8,921 nt of DNA from JANMJD01 sp963828405 (GTDB lineage: Bacteria > Actinomycetota > Acidimicrobiia > Acidimicrobiales > Ilumatobacteraceae). Both the position numbers and the translations under genes were made by a program. Below are positions 1 through 7,494 of this stretch, piece by piece. Every line of letters begins with the position of its first letter. Position 1 is the stretch's first letter. The notes under the pieces are model-generated. The model had not been told where the DNA came from. It saw only the letters and a program-made list of their open reading frames with translations, and ran no database searches. The stretch covers positions 1 to 8,921 of the forward strand of contig CAWHEG010000003.1 of the NCBI GenBank assembly GCA_963828405.1. Reading direction: 5' to 3'.

Positions 1-126
1 GCGACCAGCTGAAGTAGCTCTCCGCGATCGACCCTCGCTCCAGTGGTCCGGCGTGAGGCGGCGTCGCCGGCACGGCGATGGCCGCGGTGAGGGTGGGAGC
101 GGGCGGCGAGCGGCTCGCACTGTTCG
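1..126. other. left-edge intergenic region, possible divergent gene start
   Basis: No gene is clearly supported here. On the minus strand a GTG at 73-71 opens a frame that runs off the left edge without a stop, starting VPATPPHAGPLERGSIAESY, with mostly G or C at third codon positions. It could be the N-terminus of a gene divergent from the TTC38-like gene. No Shine-Dalgarno sequence precedes it, and another minus frame is also open over the same bases, so this is only a possibility. Confidence 0.2.
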
Positions 127-177
127 ATGTCGTCGGCGCCGGGCCGGGCTGTCCGCCGAATCTGTCACGCTGTGGAG

Positions 178-1473
178 ATGCACGACGATGGTCTTGGACT
201 CCCGGTGAGCGGCGATCCGGGATTCGCCGCCCACTACGACTCGGCGATCGCCCAACTGCTTCGGTTCGACGTCGCCATCGGCGAGACCGTGGCCGACCTG
301 TTGGCGAGCCATCCCGAGGCGCCGCTCGCCCATGTGCTGGCGGCCTATCTCCCCCTCCTGTCGACCGATCCGCGCGACCGGGCTTCGGCGGTCGCGGCGC
401 TCGACTCCTGGTCGGGGGGCGCCCACGACGCCACCGAACGCGAGCAGCTCCACCTCCGCGCGGCGCAGGCGTGGGTCGACGGGCGGATGGCCGAGGCCGG
501 GCGGATCCTCGACGAACTCCTCCTCGCATCTCCCCGTGACGTGCTCGCCCTCTATGTCGGCCACCAGATCGACTTCTTCACGGGCAACGCCCGTCATCTG
601 CGCGACCGCGTCGGGCGTTCCGTCGAGGCCTTCTCGGCGGCCGACGATGCCCTCGGGTTCCTGCTCGGCATGCTGGCCTTCGGGCTCGAGGAGTGTGGCG
701 ACTACCGCAGGGCCGAGGCCGTCGGCCTGGAGGCCATCGAGCGGCACCCGGCCGACGTGTGGGCGATCCACGCCGTCGTGCACTGCCACGAGATGCAGGG
801 CGACGCCCTCGGTGGCGCAGCGTTCCTCGACGGCATCAGGGCCGACTGGGCGGCGGACAACGGCTTCACCGTCCACAACCACTGGCACCGGGCGCTGTTC
901 GACCTGCAGCTCGGTCGCACCGACGCCGTGCTGGCCCGCTACGACGCCGAACTGCACAACGGCGACTCCGGCGGTGTGCCGATCGAACTGCTCGACGCCA
1001 CGGCGCTGCTCTGGCGGCTGCACCTGGCCGGCGTCGATGTCGGCGTGCGTTGGCAGCCGCTCGTGGCGGCCTGGGCTGCCACAGCCGACGTGCCGTTCTA
1101 CGCCTTCAACGACATGCACGCGGTGATCGCCGAGATCGGCGCCGGTCGCCTCGCTGCGGCGCAGGCGTTCGTCCGCAGCCGTGAGCAGTGGTTGGCCGGG
1201 CGGTGGGGGACGCCCGATCCAGCCGCCACGAACACGGCGATGACCGAACAGGTCGGGCTGCCGGTGTGCCGGGCGCTCGTCGAGTTCGGCGAGGAGCGTT
1301 ATGCAGTGGCGTGGCGTGACCTGCTCGAGGTCCGCCCCGTGCTCCACCGGTTCGGCGGCTCCCACGCCCAGCGCGACGTGGTCGACCTGACGATCATCGA
1401 GGCGGCCCGACGCGACGGACGCGACGACCTCGTCCGAGCGCTGACGAGCGAACGCCGGACCCGCCGGGGGTGA
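178..1473 (+). CDS. TTC38-family tetratricopeptide repeat-like protein
   Basis: The product is a soluble, all-helical protein of about 431 residues that resembles the tetratricopeptide repeat protein 38 (TTC38) family along its whole length. Visible family signatures are the N-terminal GLPVSG-type segment, REQLHLRAAQAW, the central HCHEMQGD and HNHWHRALFDLQ block, VGLPVCRALVEFGE and the C-terminal GGSHAQRDV. The repeats are degenerate helix pairs rather than canonical TPRs. No signal peptide or membrane segment is seen, so it should be cytoplasmic. The biochemical role of the family is not established; a scaffold or binding function is inferred from the fold. Starts are possible at ATG 127, GTG 172 and ATG 178. 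I chose 178 because family homology begins just after it and the residues encoded upstream (SSAPGRAVRR) look like read-through. The stop overlaps the next gene by 4 bp (GTGA), suggesting one transcript. Confidence 0.85.
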   Translation: MHDDGLGLPVSGDPGFAAHYDSAIAQLLRFDVAIGETVADLLASHPEAPLAHVLAAYLPLLSTDPRDRASAVAALDSWSGGAHDATEREQLHLRAAQAWVDGRMAEAGRILDELLLASPRDVLALYVGHQIDFFTGNARHLRDRVGRSVEAFSAADDALGFLLGMLAFGLEECGDYRRAEAVGLEAIERHPADVWAIHAVVHCHEMQGDALGGAAFLDGIRADWAADNGFTVHNHWHRALFDLQLGRTDAVLARYDAELHNGDSGGVPIELLDATALLWRLHLAGVDVGVRWQPLVAAWAATADVPFYAFNDMHAVIAEIGAGRLAAAQAFVRSREQWLAGRWGTPDPAATNTAMTEQVGLPVCRALVEFGEERYAVAWRDLLEVRPVLHRFGGSHAQRDVVDLTIIEAARRDGRDDLVRALTSERRTRRG

Positions 1474-3113
1474 GCTGCTCGAGCGCGGTGCCGGGGGCGG
1501 AGATCATCGCCCCACGAGGAAGTCGTCACCATCCAAGTCGCCTGTCCGACAGGGCTGCGCCTGGCGTGCAGATCGTGGGATGTTTCGCCGCCGGCCTGTT
1601 GCTGCAGATCGCGGTTCTGGTCACATGGGCCCGCCACTACGTCAGCGAGGATCAAGCACTGCTGTGGGCCGCCGCCCGCTCGTGGGGCCGGGGCAATCCG
1701 GCCCAACCGAACTTCTGGGGCCAGACGTACGGGACGACGATCGAGGCTGTGCCGGCGGAAGTCCTCCGCCAACTTGGCGTAACCCTGGAGATCGGGCTGC
1801 CAGTGGGGATTCTGATGATCAACAGTATCGGTTGGGTGGTGCTCGGTGTTGCCGCCTGGAGGCAGTCCCGACGATCGCTGGCGCTGATTGCATTCGGTCT
1901 TCCGGCGCTGCTCCCCCCGCAGTATCTGGTCTTGACGGTGGCGTACAACACCGCAGCGGCGCGCACGCTGGCGATGATCGCCGCGGCCTTCGTGGTCGGT
2001 TTCGGCGAGGCCAGATGGGTGCCGTACGTCGGTCTGTCGGTGGCGGGACTGGCCACGCTGCTGGACAATTCCGTCATCCTCATCGCGGTTCCGACGCTGG
2101 TCCTTGCCGCTTCGGCGATCGCCAGATCCTGGCCAGGGCCACTCGGCAACGTACGAGGTTCACTGAGAACGCTGTCGTTCACCGCTCTGGCGGTGGTTCC
2201 GGCAGTGGCTTGGCACCTCTTCACCTCGTGGTGGTACGACGCCCACCCCGAAGACGATCTCCACCCCGCACCGGTCTTCGAGCCATCGCTCGATCGACTC
2301 GGGCGGACGTTGTCCCACGTGGGGCGGTATCTCGGGACGTACAGCGTCGTCTATTCACCGGTCAGCATCGTGCCGTTCCTGGCCATCGCCGTGGTGGTGG
2401 TGCTCGCCGTCCGGCGCAGCAGCTGGACGACCGGGATCTCGGCGATGGCCGTGTTGGTGCTCGCACTGATGATCATGTCGGTACCTCGAGCCGAAGATTG
2501 GATGCCGACGGCTTATTACCCGGCGTCGAGAGTGCTGCTCACATTACCTGTCGCCATCTGGCTGATCTGCGTGATGGTTCCACGCCGAACGCCGGTGGCT
2601 GGGCCCTCGTCCGGGATCGGACGGGTGCAACATCGGATGCCGCTCCTGATCACGGGTCTTTGCCTCGCCTTGTGCGGAGTCCGACTTGTCCGATGGCACA
2701 CAGACGTGGTCCCGCTGCGAAATGACGCCGTCGACTACCCGAACTATCCGCTCGTCGACGTTGCCAGCCTGAAGCGGGACTGTGAGTCCGTCAGATCGGC
2801 GGCGAGCGAGTCGGGTGTGGAGTTCGTCGTCTTCGCATTCAGAACCCCGGCGTATGCCTGCGCCGGTGTGTTCGGGGATGAGATCACCACGATCTACCCG
2901 GCGTACGAGCGGCGAAGCTGGCTACTGCGGAGGTTTCTGCAGGCAGACGAGCGCGACTTTCTTCTTGCCCAGCACGAACCGACCGGTTGTGACAACGAGA
3001 TCTTGTCGTGTCGCCAGGTGGCACCGGACCTGACGATCGTCCACGTGCTGACGGGTCACTCGATTCGTGACGCGGTGCTCGGCCTGGGTTTCGCGATTCG
3101 TCCGCCGTTCTGA
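1470..3113 (+). CDS. polytopic membrane protein, GT-C glycosyltransferase-like
   Basis: An integral membrane protein of up to 547 residues with about ten hydrophobic segments (roughly residues 34-53, 108-130, 136-157, 163-178, 187-215, 233-252, 296-314, 321-337, 354-371 and 391-405) and a C-terminal part of about 140 residues that is probably extracytoplasmic. The first loop carries an acidic pair (residues 60-61, SEDQ), followed by RSWGRGNPAQP and FWGQTYGTTIEA. This pattern recalls GT-C-fold, polyprenyl-phosphate-sugar-dependent glycosyltransferases, in which an acidic motif in the first extracytoplasmic loop is catalytic. The donor, acceptor and even activity are not shown by the sequence. 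Cysteines at residues 438, 464, 507 and 514 in the tail could form disulfides. The GTG start overlaps the upstream stop by 4 bp; in-frame GTGs at 1488 and 1566 are alternatives, and 1566 lies just before the first membrane segment. None has a convincing ribosome binding site. Confidence 0.75.
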   Translation: MSCSSAVPGAEIIAPRGSRHHPSRLSDRAAPGVQIVGCFAAGLLLQIAVLVTWARHYVSEDQALLWAAARSWGRGNPAQPNFWGQTYGTTIEAVPAEVLRQLGVTLEIGLPVGILMINSIGWVVLGVAAWRQSRRSLALIAFGLPALLPPQYLVLTVAYNTAAARTLAMIAAAFVVGFGEARWVPYVGLSVAGLATLLDNSVILIAVPTLVLAASAIARSWPGPLGNVRGSLRTLSFTALAVVPAVAWHLFTSWWYDAHPEDDLHPAPVFEPSLDRLGRTLSHVGRYLGTYSVVYSPVSIVPFLAIAVVVVLAVRRSSWTTGISAMAVLVLALMIMSVPRAEDWMPTAYYPASRVLLTLPVAIWLICVMVPRRTPVAGPSSGIGRVQHRMPLLITGLCLALCGVRLVRWHTDVVPLRNDAVDYPNYPLVDVASLKRDCESVRSAASESGVEFVVFAFRTPAYACAGVFGDEITTIYPAYERRSWLLRRFLQADERDFLLAQHEPTGCDNEILSCRQVAPDLTIVHVLTGHSIRDAVLGLGFAIRPPF

Positions 3114-3214
3114 ACGTCGAGGCCGACGAGCGGGCCGATGCGGTCGGAGGGTGGGGTCCGGCCGCCGTCGACCCCTGCACTGGTCGGCGAGCGTCGTAAC
3201 CCGGCGCGGCCTGA
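3114..3214. other. convergent intergenic gap with weak hairpin
   Basis: About 100 bp separate the stop of the membrane protein gene from the stop of dcd, which is read toward it. A short perfect inverted repeat (CGTCG at 3115-3119 and CGACG at 3124-3128, 4-nt loop) follows the membrane protein stop. It has no T run, so it is at best a weak terminator. Confidence 0.25.
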
Positions 3215-3778
3215 TCAGCGGAAGTTCTCGAAGTAACGGCTCGGCGTGGGGCCGCGTTGGCCCTGGTACTTGGAGCCGTTGGTCCGCGAGCCGTAGGGGT
3301 GCTCGGCGGGCGACGTCATCTGCAGGAAGCTCACCTGGCCGATCTTCATCCGCGGGTAGATCGTGATCGGCAGGCTGGCCACGTTGGCCAGTTCGAGCGT
3401 CACGTGGCCGTCGAAGCCGGCATCGATGAATCCCGCCGTCGAATGGATGAGCAGGCCCAGCCGGCCGAGGGAGCTCTTGCCTTCGATGCGGGCCACGAGG
3501 TCGGCAGGGACGCCGACGCGCTCGAGCGTCGATCCGAGCACGAACTCGCCGGGATGGAGCATGAACACGCCCTCGTCGGGGATCGTGACCAACTCGGTCA
3601 GGTCCTCGAGGTCCTGCTTGACGTCGATGATCCCGGCCGTGTGGTTGCGAAACACCCGGAAGAGGTTGCTGACCTTGACGTCGATCGACGACGGCTGGAT
3701 GCACGATTCGTCGAGCGGGTCGATGACGATCCGGCCGGCGGCGATCGCCGCTCGGAGGTCTCGATCGGAGAGGATCAT
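3215..3778 (-). CDS. dcd: dCTP deaminase, possibly bifunctional dCTP deaminase/dUTPase
   Basis: This 187-residue cytoplasmic enzyme deaminates dCTP to dUTP, supplying dUMP for thymidylate synthesis. Family motifs are intact: MLSDRDL-like N-terminus (MILSDRDLRA), QPSSIDV (28-34), LHPGEFVLGSTLE (74-86), EGKSSLGRLGL (99-109), HSTAGFIDAGF (112-122), the TLEL segment with the expected catalytic Glu129, and the C-terminal SKYQGQRGPTPSRYF lid that closes over the nucleotide. The sequence is very close to what I recall of the Mycobacterium tuberculosis enzyme, which also hydrolyses dUTP to dUMP, so a bifunctional enzyme is a reasonable inference that the sequence alone does not prove. The ATG start matches the family start exactly. 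No Shine-Dalgarno is present; a TAGCGT hexamer ends 9 nt before the ATG (3788-3793 on the plus strand), consistent with a leaderless transcript. The gene is divergent from the adjacent tRNA-Gly. Confidence 0.97.
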   Translation of the reverse strand: MILSDRDLRAAIAAGRIVIDPLDESCIQPSSIDVKVSNLFRVFRNHTAGIIDVKQDLEDLTELVTIPDEGVFMLHPGEFVLGSTLERVGVPADLVARIEGKSSLGRLGLLIHSTAGFIDAGFDGHVTLELANVASLPITIYPRMKIGQVSFLQMTSPAEHPYGSRTNGSKYQGQRGPTPSRYFENFR

Positions 3779-3787
3779 CGGGAGGTG

Positions 3788-3793
3788 ACGCTA
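3788..3793 (-). promoter_or_regulatory. possible -10 element of a leaderless dcd promoter
   Basis: Read on the minus strand, TAGCGT fits the actinobacterial TANNNT -10 pattern and ends 9 nt before the dcd ATG. Together with the lack of a ribosome binding site, this would place the transcription start at or very near the start codon. No convincing -35 element is visible, so the call is tentative. Confidence 0.3.
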
Positions 3794-3828
3794 GCGGTTC
3801 GGGGTTGGTAACCTCACGGACGCACCTT

Positions 3829-3902
3829 GCGGGTGTAGTTCAGAGGCAGAACATCAGCTTCCCAAGCTGAGAACGCGGGTTCGATTCCCGTCACCCGCTC
3901 CA
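3829..3902 (+). tRNA. tRNA-Gly (anticodon CCC)
   Basis: The cloverleaf closes fully. The acceptor stem pairs GCGGGTG (3829-3835) with CACCCGC (3892-3898). The anticodon arm is TCAGC-TTCCCAA-GCTGA, with anticodon CCC reading the glycine codon GGG. The T arm is GCGGG-TTCGATT-CCCGT (3875-3891). Position 3899 is the discriminator T, and CCA is encoded at 3900-3902. The gene is divergent from dcd. The broken integrase gene lies 148 bp downstream of its 3' end, which makes this tRNA the likely integration site; its own sequence is intact, as expected when an element carries a copy of the 3' end. Confidence 0.97.
3875..3902 (+). other. probable attachment site (attL) in the tRNA-Gly 3' half
   Basis: Tyrosine recombinases often use the T-arm and 3' end of a tRNA gene as the crossover region. 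Here an integrase gene ends 148 bp downstream of an intact tRNA 3' end, the standard arrangement. The exact core cannot be defined because no second copy of this stretch is present in the window. Confidence 0.5.
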
Positions 3903-4050
3903 CCTTGTTGATCGACATTTCCCCTTGTCAAGTGCTTTTTTCGCCAGCTGGCCGGAACTCGCCAAGTGTCCGCTGTTGCCCTCCAATCTCCGTTGTTTTC
4001 CGTTGCTAGTTGCACGGATGTTGCACGAAATCGACGCCGCTGGGGTGTCT
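3903..4050. other. intergenic segment between tRNA-Gly and integrase
   Basis: This 148-bp noncoding stretch is visibly less GC-rich than its surroundings. It has a run of six T at 3936-3941 that could end tRNA transcription, although no good stem precedes it. It also contains a cluster of GTTG-containing units (3975, 3992, 4002, 4009 and 4020), the last two forming the tandem GTTGCACG repeat. The position fits the arm region of an attachment site. Confidence 0.5.
4009..4027 (+). repeat. left arm-type site: tandem GTTGCACG, 11-bp spacing
   Basis: The octamer GTTGCACG occurs at 4009-4016 and again at 4020-4027, an 11-bp period that puts both on the same face of the helix. It lies 24 bp beyond the integrase stop and about 107 bp from the tRNA end, where arm-type integrase binding sites are expected. 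A 16/19 match lies in inverted orientation at 8794-8812. Confidence 0.55.
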
Positions 4051-5167
4051 TCAGGATGACGTCGCCGGCTCGGGCCGAATGATCCGGTCGATCTCGGTCG
4101 CGAGTACCCCATCTCGGCCTTGCGCGACGTGCTGGTAGATCATCGCGGCGTCCGGCGAGGCATGGCCGAGGCGAGCCTGAATCTCCTTGATCGTTCCGCC
4201 GGCAAGAGCCGTCAGCGTTCCGGCGAGGTGCCGGAGATCGTGGAACCGAAGGTCTGGTAAGCCCGCCTGCGCACGTGCCTCGTTCCAGATCCGCTGCCAA
4301 CTCGACGAGCGCGGTACATCCCCGGACCGTTCGGTGGCGAAGAGCAAGGCATCGGGGTCCTCATCGACGTACGTTCGCAGATGCAGGTCGATCTCGCTTC
4401 GGACGCGTGCCGGGCAACGCGACAACCCGGGAACCGGCGTCGGTCTTTGGATTCTGGAACACCAGACCTTTGCCACCCGCCTCGCTCCGACCTCGTTCCA
4501 CTCGGACCGTCGCGTATGCGCCGTCGAACGAAACGTGGCGTCGGGCAAGGCCGAAGCATTCGCTCTTGCGGAGGCCACAGAACGCCGCGAGGAGCACCGC
4601 CGCCCGGAACCGCGGCTCGATGACCGCGAGCAGCCTCTCGACCTCGACGAGCGCCGGGATCGGCCGCTCGTCCGAGTGCTCGCTGGCCGCTCCCCGAACT
4701 CTGCACGGGTTTTCGGCCAGCACGGCATCTTCGACTGCCGTCGTCAGGATGGTCCGCAGCAGCCGGTACGCCTTCGGCGCCATTGACGGCTTCGACTCCA
4801 CCAGCCGACCGTGCCATCGCCGCACGCGATCAGGCGTGATCCCGTTGAGTGCCAGCTGGCCGAACTCCGGCAGCACGTCGACCCGCAGGATGCTGGCGTA
4901 GACCTCACGGGTGCGATCCCGGAGCGGTCGTTCGGTCAGCCACTCCGTCGAGTACTCGTCGAATCTGACCTTGGCGCGTTGGGGATCAATCGACGCTCCG
5001 CCCGATCGGATCGTCGTCTCCTCACGAGCGAGCCAGGCGTTCGCGTCGGCCTTCGTCGTGAAGGTCACCGACCCGTTGACTCGCTTGCCCAGGTTCGTGT
5101 GCCAATAGCTCGCCTGCCACCGACCGGACGGCAGCTTCCGCACGAGACCGAACGTCCGCCGTCTCAC
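4051..5167 (-). pseudogene. tyrosine recombinase/integrase, broken by a +1 frameshift
   Basis: A phage-type tyrosine recombinase (371 residues if repaired) that would catalyse site-specific integration and excision, presumably at the adjacent tRNA-Gly. From the GTG at 5167, the first frame encodes an arm-binding domain (about 1-55, with RKLPSGRWQASYW and a WLAREE segment), the core-binding SAM-like domain (about 65-160) and the first half of the catalytic domain, with Arg200 in FCGLRKSE and the beta-hairpin Lys241 in NPKTDAGSR. After VVALP the reading frame changes near 4410-4414 (cccgg on the coding strand). The second frame continues from ARVRSEIDLHL and supplies HDLRH (309-313), LGH (333-335) and the nucleophile Tyr344 (MIYQHV), ending at 4051. 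The length of 1117 bp equals 371 codons plus a stop plus exactly one extra base, so a single insertion explains it. All catalytic residues survive but in two frames. An assembly error or recoding remains possible. Confidence 0.9.
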
Positions 5168-5866
5168 AGACCGTACTCAGCTTTGAAATGCATGCAACAT
5201 TGCTAGCGCGATTGGTGTTCGGAAACAAGCGCCTTTGATGAGCAACTGTTCGTGTCCAAACGGAATTGACGGCCCGCGGTCAACCGCCGCCCCGACGACG
5301 GACACCGCGTCACGGAGATGCGCTCGTCGGACGGGCGTGGATTGCGAGTCGAGGGCCGAGCCGCCGTGGGCCCTGAGCTCACGTGTTGGTCGCGGACCGT
5401 TCGACGCAACCCGTGCTGCGAGCGTCGGTGGACAGCGGACCTGCCCACCTGGCGTTGACGAGCAGTTTGCTAGTAGTGGCCACCAGGGTCGGCGTTCAGT
5501 ACCTGGGCGTCCGACGGCGATCAGATGTACCCGATAGGGGCGGAGTGTGCGGGTCGAGGAGGGCTCGTCAGCGGGATAGCGGGGCGCCGATATCGGACGT
5601 CTGGGTGCCGAGGGCGGCGTCCGGTATCGGCCACTTGCGCGGGCGATGGGCACGCGCGGGGCGGGTCTCCGTTGCGCTCCCAGGCTCGACCATGGCGAGG
5701 TCGACCGACCGGCGTGTTCGCGTTATGGGTGGCAGTGCTCCGGGTGACGGCGACCCACTTCGCCGGATATCTCTCGCCTGGCCGAGCGTTAGAGCTCGCG
5801 ATTACCGGGCACCGTCGAGCGGGAGCGCGGAACGACGATGCTCGGCAGGCGAGGAGATCGCTGGTG
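5168..5866. other. 699-bp region without a recognisable gene
   Basis: Several open frames cross this stretch on both strands, but none has a recognisable domain, a convincing start or a consistent codon-position pattern. Their arginine-, serine- and proline-rich translations are typical of out-of-frame GC-rich DNA. The stretch upstream of the integrase is where an excisionase gene and the int promoter would be expected. I see only a 9-codon frame (MHFKAEYGL) whose stop overlaps the int GTG, too short to call. It may be decayed element DNA. Confidence 0.5.
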
Positions 5867-6769
5867 CTAGGCCAATTCGTGGTCGAGGAAACGGACGACG
5901 TCGGCGGCGGTGCGGCGGGCTTCGCGGACGTAGGGCACGGTGATGGGCCAGACGTGGAACAGGCCCGCGTTTCGTTGTAGTTCTGCCCTGCCGCCTACGG
6001 CGCGGCAGCGGTCGACGAGGCGCAACGAGTCATCGAGCAGGGTTTCGGAGTTGTCCACCGTGATGAACAGGGGAGGGAGGCCCGACAGGTCACCGAACAG
6101 TGGCGAGATCCCGGGAGTGTTCAGATCGATGTGGCCGGCGTAGAACGCCGCCGCTGTGCGCAGCGCGACTGCCGAGAGCATGTCGTCGGTGTCGTCATTG
6201 GTGTCGACGCTGCCGCCGGAGCACGTGAGGTCGACCCACGGAGAGAACAAGACGGCGGCGCCCGGCATGGGGAGGCCCTCCGCTCTGGCCCGCTGGAGGA
6301 GGGCCAACGCCAAGCCTCCACCGGCGGAGTCGCCGGCAACGGCCACTTCGGTCGGGTCGACACCGGTGTCGAGGAGGCCCTGATAGGCATCGATCGCGTC
6401 GTCGAGCGCAGCCGGGTATGGATGTTCCGGTGCCAGTCGGTAGTCGACGAGCAGCACCTCAGCCGTAACACCGGAGGCCAGGCGAGCGGCGAGGTTTCGG
6501 TAGGTGCTGGGACGCCCGGCGATGTAGTAGCCGCCGTGCAGGTACAGGATGTGACGACGTGCTGCGGGCACTCCAACCCACTCACCGGTTGCCCGCCCAT
6601 ACTCGCCCACCGCGATCGGTCGATGCTCCACCTGCCGGCCGAGCATGCTGGGTGGAGGACGCCCGTCGGTTGCCTTGCGGATCTGCTCAACGAAGCGATC
6701 GCTGATCGACTTTGGTTTGATGCTGTGGCGAATGGCGACACGGATCAGGCGGGCGGTGAGAGATGGCAT
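5867..6769 (-). CDS. alpha/beta hydrolase, hormone-sensitive lipase (HSL/LipN) family esterase
   Basis: A 300-residue carboxylester hydrolase of the HSL (family IV) group, probably acting on short- to medium-chain acyl esters; the natural substrate is unknown. Visible features are the oxyanion-hole motif LYLHGGYY (76-82), the YRLAPEHPYPAALDD block (110-124) typical of the family, the nucleophile elbow GDSAGG with Ser148, the acid at Asp246/247 in SETLLDDS and the base His272 in FHVW. The usual HGGG is HGGY here. No signal peptide is evident. I chose the ATG at 6769 because MPSLTARLIR resembles the normal N-terminus of actinobacterial members and gives the usual length. ATG 6784 or 6886 would add 5 or 39 residues without similarity. 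None has a clear ribosome binding site. The lipoprotein gene upstream is on the same strand, 227 bp away, so co-transcription is possible but not evident. Confidence 0.93.
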   Translation of the reverse strand: MPSLTARLIRVAIRHSIKPKSISDRFVEQIRKATDGRPPPSMLGRQVEHRPIAVGEYGRATGEWVGVPAARRHILYLHGGYYIAGRPSTYRNLAARLASGVTAEVLLVDYRLAPEHPYPAALDDAIDAYQGLLDTGVDPTEVAVAGDSAGGGLALALLQRARAEGLPMPGAAVLFSPWVDLTCSGGSVDTNDDTDDMLSAVALRTAAAFYAGHIDLNTPGISPLFGDLSGLPPLFITVDNSETLLDDSLRLVDRCRAVGGRAELQRNAGLFHVWPITVPYVREARRTAADVVRFLDHELA

Positions 6770-6996
6770 CGGTCGACAGATCATGACCCGGGCGAGCAGT
6801 CGAGGCCCAGGCCTCCTCGATTCTCGCTGCGTCTTCGAGCACCCACGAGCCGGCAGCGTTATGGGATGAGCTCGATGACACGCCATCGTGCGACGGAGCA
6901 GCGGTGCATCTGCGTTGGGTTTGTGACCGGGGTCGCCTGTCGGACCCGATCGGCGAGGAGCGAGGTCACGACGTCGTCGGGCCCGGCGTGTCTCGG

Positions 6997-7494
6997 TCAG
7001 TCGAAGTCCAGCTCAACGACCGGTGTGTTTGCGATCAGGCTTGCCTCGTCACCGAGCGCGAGTCTCAGCACGCACGTGCCTCGTCCAGCGGCGCAGTCGG
7101 TCCCGTCGATCTGTTGCCGCACCGGGATGAAAGCGGTGCCGTCCGTGAAGACGCCGAAGGAGTCGAACATTTCCGGCGTTCCGGCCCAACAGCGATGCAG
7201 ATCAACTGCAACGCATTGCAGCACCCACGCGCCGATCGGCCCCTCCTCGATGCCCGTCGCGTGTACCTCGATCTGCTGCCAGTCAACGAGGTCATCCGTC
7301 GGTGACGCGACCAACTCGACGTCGGATGGCCCTCCCGGGACCATCGTCGTCGTTGCCAACGAAGGACGGATTGAAGTCACCGCCTGGTCCGGGACGCGTC
7401 CTGACGACCCGCAAGCTGCAACGGCAAAGATCGCAGCAGCAGCCAACACCGGCGGGCTCCCCGCTCGAACGTAGCGACGGATCCGGTCAGTCAC
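6997..7494 (-). CDS. lipoprotein with neocarzinostatin-like domain
   Basis: A 165-residue secreted lipoprotein. Residues 1-27 form a signal peptide (basic RIRRYVR, then a hydrophobic AAAAIFAVAA core) with a VAAC lipobox, so Cys28 should be lipidated and the protein anchored on the outer face of the membrane. A Ser/Thr/Pro-rich linker (29-58) leads to a beta-rich domain (about 59-165) that resembles the neocarzinostatin/macromomycin immunoglobulin-like fold. It has an opening beta-strand segment (DLVDWQQIEVHATGI), a QC pair (93-94), a TDGTAFIPV stretch, and DC plus CVLRL near the end, closing with a hydrophobic strand ending in FD. Cysteines 94/102 and 134/141 are placed like the two disulfides of neocarzinostatin. 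Function is unknown: the founding members bind enediyne chromophores, but no biosynthetic genes are here, so ligand binding is only a possibility. The GTG start is backed by a strong ribosome binding site. Confidence 0.8.
   Translation of the reverse strand: MTDRIRRYVRAGSPPVLAAAAIFAVAACGSSGRVPDQAVTSIRPSLATTTMVPGGPSDVELVASPTDDLVDWQQIEVHATGIEEGPIGAWVLQCVAVDLHRCWAGTPEMFDSFGVFTDGTAFIPVRQQIDGTDCAAGRGTCVLRLALGDEASLIANTPVVELDFD

Noticed and set aside
3257..3811. Plus-strand open frame of 184 codons.
   Set aside because: Antisense shadow of dcd, whose motifs are unambiguous on the minus strand.
3854..4300. Minus-strand open frame of 148 codons ending in GDGNRTRVLSLGS.
   Set aside because: Its end is the antisense of the tRNA-Gly and the rest is the int region in a wrong frame. 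This peptide ending is a familiar annotation artefact of tRNA antisense translation.
5168..5206. A tiny minus-strand frame (MHFKAEYGL) whose stop overlaps the int GTG, as an excisionase or leader peptide.
   Set aside because: Only 9 codons, an in-frame stop a few codons upstream and no ribosome binding site; too short to distinguish from chance.
5177..5943. Overlapping open frames on both strands in the gap upstream of int, including one of 158 and one of 186 codons.
   Set aside because: Low-complexity Arg/Ser/Pro-rich translations, no family resemblance, no ribosome binding site and no consistent codon-position signal.
6131..7474. Long plus-strand open frame of 447 codons.
   Set aside because: It is antisense to the HSL hydrolase and the lipoprotein, both well supported; its translation has no recognisable domain.
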